A stretch of DNA of 64,000 nucleotides from Enterococcus larvae (GTDB lineage: Bacteria; Bacillota; Bacilli; Lactobacillales; Enterococcaceae). A program made the position numbers and the translations under genes. Positions 61,831 through 64,000 of the stretch are shown here, in pieces; the stretch's first letter is position 1, and the number at the start of each line of letters is the position of its first letter. The notes beneath the pieces are model-generated. The model was given only the letters and a program-made list of their open reading frames with translations. It had not been told where the DNA came from and made no database searches. The stretch is taken from NCBI RefSeq assembly GCF_017830045.1, contig NZ_JAEDXU010000002.1, positions 248,001-312,000 of the forward strand. Reading direction: 5' to 3'.

Positions 61831-62712
61831 ATGGAGTATACATGTAAAACACTTGAGAATGCAGACCTTCATCAGCTATATCAAACCTTTTTAGCTGCAT
61901 TTTCAGATTATGCGGTCAAAATGGATTTGTCTTTTGAAGAATACAGAAAAATGCTGCAAAGAAGAGGAATGGACAACAGTGTATCAGTGGGCGCATTCAG
62001 TGATGCTGATTCCCAACAAATGATAGGGATGATGATCAATGGTTTACGAGAATGGCAGGGAAGACGAACAGCTTATGATCTTATGACAGGGGTTGTTCCC
62101 TCCGGTAGAAGGTTAGGAGTTACCAAGAATATGTTTGCCGAGGTGTTGGTCGCCTTGGAAAAAGAAGAGGTCGAACAATACTTGCTGGAGGTTTTACAGG
62201 AAAATCGTGCAGCTGCTGCTTTATACAAAAAACAGGGATTTGAAATAACAAGAAGCTTTTCTGTATTCAAGCTGGATAAAAATGGACAAGTCAGAAAACC
62301 CTCTGTGCATTCGAATGATGTCGTTGATGAACCAGCTTCACTTGATTGGGGAGTGTTGAGCGGGTTTTGGGACTTTCTTCCTTCCTGGCAAAATTCTATT
62401 GCTTCTATTCTTGCTGTATCTGATGCATTCATCTGTATGACGATTTCCAATGAAGAGGAAATCGTTGGTTACGGGCTGATCGATCAAGAAACAGGCGATA
62501 TTCCTCAAATTGCTGTACATGATCAGTATAGAAGGAAAGGTATAGGCAGCAGTATAGTTTCAGCTTTAGCCAAACATACAAAAGCATCAGCAATAAGCAT
62601 CATCAATGTTGATGATCGCTGTCAAGGAATGAAAGATTTCTTAAAACAGTTGGGCTTCAAGCAAACGACGAAGCAGTATGAAATGATACGTTCATTTCAT
62701 AAAAATATATGA
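61831..62712 (+). CDS. tandem-domain GNAT acetyltransferase
   Basis: 293 aa with two GNAT domains: the first about residues 1-150 (SGRRLGVTKNMFAEVL and ENRAAAALYKKQGFEI), the second about 165-290 (DQYRRKGIGSSIVSALAKHT and FLKQLGFKQTTKQ). Two-domain GNATs include Eis-like and mycothiol-type enzymes, but this one is shorter and lacks recognisable specificity. GGGAGG precedes the ATG. A bidirectional terminator follows. Confidence 0.82.
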   Translation: MEYTCKTLENADLHQLYQTFLAAFSDYAVKMDLSFEEYRKMLQRRGMDNSVSVGAFSDADSQQMIGMMINGLREWQGRRTAYDLMTGVVPSGRRLGVTKNMFAEVLVALEKEEVEQYLLEVLQENRAAAALYKKQGFEITRSFSVFKLDKNGQVRKPSVHSNDVVDEPASLDWGVLSGFWDFLPSWQNSIASILAVSDAFICMTISNEEEIVGYGLIDQETGDIPQIAVHDQYRRKGIGSSIVSALAKHTKASAISIINVDDRCQGMKDFLKQLGFKQTTKQYEMIRSFHKNI

Positions 62713-62726
62713 CAGCATTGATATTG

Positions 62727-62766
62727 AAAAATGGCTGAGGCAAATAATTGCCTAGCCATTTTTTTG
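62727..62766. terminator. bidirectional terminator
   Basis: AAAATGGCT-AGGCA/TGCCT-AGCCATTTT stem with T-run; convergent genes. Confidence 0.88.
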
Positions 62767-62810
62767 CTTCACTTAGTTAGTGCTCCTATACCAGTAGATT
62801 CTTGGCAGAA

Positions 62811-64000
62811 TCATCTCTCTTGACGAGCACGCAAAGCGGATAAGATAGAAACGGTGTCAATAATTTCCTGCAGAGCAGCCCCGAGGAGTGCAGGAATGAT
62901 TCCAGTGCTGGCAACCAACATCAGGAACACGCAAATGAATAGTCCGATCAATACAGATTGACGAGCAATCGTCATTGTATCCTGCGAAATCTTAACTGCT
63001 TCAGAAACTTTTGTCAGATCATCCTTTAATATAACGGCATCAGCACTTTCGCTTGCGGCGGTAGAGCCTCGAGCGCCCATTGCGATTCCAATATCTGCTA
63101 CAGCTAAGGCAGGAGCATCATTGACACCATCACCAACCATAATGATTGGGCGATCAGCAGCAACAGCTTGCTCCAACACAGCAATTTTTTCCTTCGGCAA
63201 GCATTGGGCATGAACTTCTGTTATCCCCACCTGCTCAGCAATTTGATCAGCAACAACCGCTTGATCTCCTGTAAGCATCATGATTTTCTTCAAGCCCAAT
63301 TTCTTCAATGCTGAAATAGTTTCCTTTGATTCAGGACGGATATTGTCTCTAAATGTAATTTTTCCTGCATAAACCTTGTCAATAGATACCCAGACACTTG
63401 TTTGATCAGAAGTTTTGGCAGTATCAGAATCGGCAAAATGTGCTTTCCCGACCTTGATCAGTTGGTTGTTGACGATTGCTTGAATCCCTTGTCCTGTGAT
63501 CTCCTCCAAATGGGATACTGGATAAAAGGAGAGCTTAGCATCTTTGGCATATGAGACTAAGGAACGAGCGAGGATATGGGAGGATTCCTGTTCTGCACTG
63601 GCAGCTAATCGAAGTAATTCTTCTGAAGTGAGCTGTGATGAAGCCGGCTCAACCAAATCGACAAATAGCTTCCCTTCTGTCAGTGTTCCGGTTTTATCAA
63701 AGGCAATAGACTTAGCTCGTGCCAACTTCTCGATTGTCGTCCCGCTTTTTACAACGACGCCGTTACGACTGGAACGGCTCATACCGGCAACTAAGGCAAT
63801 CGGTGCTGCCAAAATCAAGGGACAAGGAGAAGCAACAACTAAAACCTCTGCGAAACGTACCGGATCTTTTGAGAAAAACCAAGCCAAACCACCAATAATA
63901 TAGGCAGTGATAGTAAATGGTACAGCATATCTGTCAGCCAAACGTACGAAGTGAGCGGGCTTTGCCTCAGACTCCTTGACTAGCTTAACAAGTGTTTGGT
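62811..64000 (-). CDS. P1B-type heavy-metal ATPase, C-terminal part (cut by window edge)
   Basis: The frame runs off the window edge on the minus strand (codons continue through 63998), so the N terminus is missing. Seen: QTLVKLVKESEAK and HFVRLADRYA before the TM segment; metal motif SPCPLILAAPIAL in place of the usual CPC; phosphorylation site DKTGTLTEGK; MLTGDQAVVADQIAEQ; and VGDGVNDAPALAVADIGIAMG. It exports a metal ion. The Ser-Pro-Cys form is known from the P1B-4 group (Co/Fe/Zn), but the rest is not classic; substrate not assigned. The TTG near 63941 is not the real start. Confidence 0.88.
   Translation of the reverse strand, partial: QTLVKLVKESEAKPAHFVRLADRYAVPFTITAYIIGGLAWFFSKDPVRFAEVLVVASPCPLILAAPIALVAGMSRSSRNGVVVKSGTTIEKLARAKSIAFDKTGTLTEGKLFVDLVEPASSQLTSEELLRLAASAEQESSHILARSLVSYAKDAKLSFYPVSHLEEITGQGIQAIVNNQLIKVGKAHFADSDTAKTSDQTSVWVSIDKVYAGKITFRDNIRPESKETISALKKLGLKKIMMLTGDQAVVADQIAEQVGITEVHAQCLPKEKIAVLEQAVAADRPIIMVGDGVNDAPALAVADIGIAMGARGSTAASESADAVILKDDLTKVSEAVKISQDTMTIARQSVLIGLFICVFLMLVASTGIIPALLGAALQEIIDTVSILSALRARQER

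Overview
The window reads as a stretch of a low-GC Firmicutes chromosome, most likely Enterococcus. The block running from aromatic amino-acid synthesis through an LCP protein, DegV protein, thyA/dfrA, lexA, tkt, a GH73 glucosaminidase, cysK, perR, ridA and nox matches my recollection of the E. faecalis chromosome order. Protein sequences such as DHFR, transketolase and the Cys42 NADH oxidase look enterococcal, but the species is not identified.

Layout. 1-6766: end of DAHP synthase, then aroB (with a GNAT acetyltransferase fused in frame in front of it), aroC, tyrA, aroA, aroK and pheA, making chorismate, phenylalanine and tyrosine precursors. 6879-14294: LCP wall-polymer ligase, DegV/FakB-like protein, two small unknown proteins, then an ABC-F ATPase, thyA, dfrA and alpha/beta-hydrolase operon. 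14477-19881: lexA with an SOS box, a DUF896 protein, tkt, a secreted glucosaminidase, and an unexpected ispH. 20044-25619: cysK, a DinB-like protein, a YjdF-like membrane protein, perR-ridA and nox. 25845-33679: YczE and YitT membrane proteins, an XRE-TPR regulator, an isochorismatase-like hydrolase, a radical SAM protein, a GNAT, a LysM protein, an HD hydrolase and an MFS drug-efflux-like transporter.

34001-62712 is accessory in character. It is dense in GNAT acetyltransferases (nine genes between 41 and 63 kb) and carries an APH-like kinase, two ANT(6)-like nucleotidyltransferases, a methyltransferase, HAD phosphatases, ROK, TetR, MarR and MerR regulators, an FMN-binding protein, an LRR protein and a large coiled-coil protein of unknown function. 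The window ends inside a P1B-type metal ATPase on the minus strand.

Regulation is the most interesting layer. (i) The MFS transporter at 32393-33679 is preceded by a 21-codon leader ORF with an ideal ribosome site, overlapping mutually exclusive hairpins, one a terminator: a likely drug-inducible attenuator. (ii) An independent minus-strand transcription unit at 50173-50352 encodes a 23-residue hydrophobic peptide. (iii) Three promoters have the 19-bp spacer typical of MerR-family control. Two of them match at 22 of 31 positions and could link an AdhR-like MerR operon to an unknown 89-residue protein. (iv) Several perfect palindromes sit in promoters, including a 20-bp one filling the spacer before an ANT(6)-like gene.

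No tRNA or rRNA genes, insertion sequences, prophage genes or CRISPR arrays were recognised.
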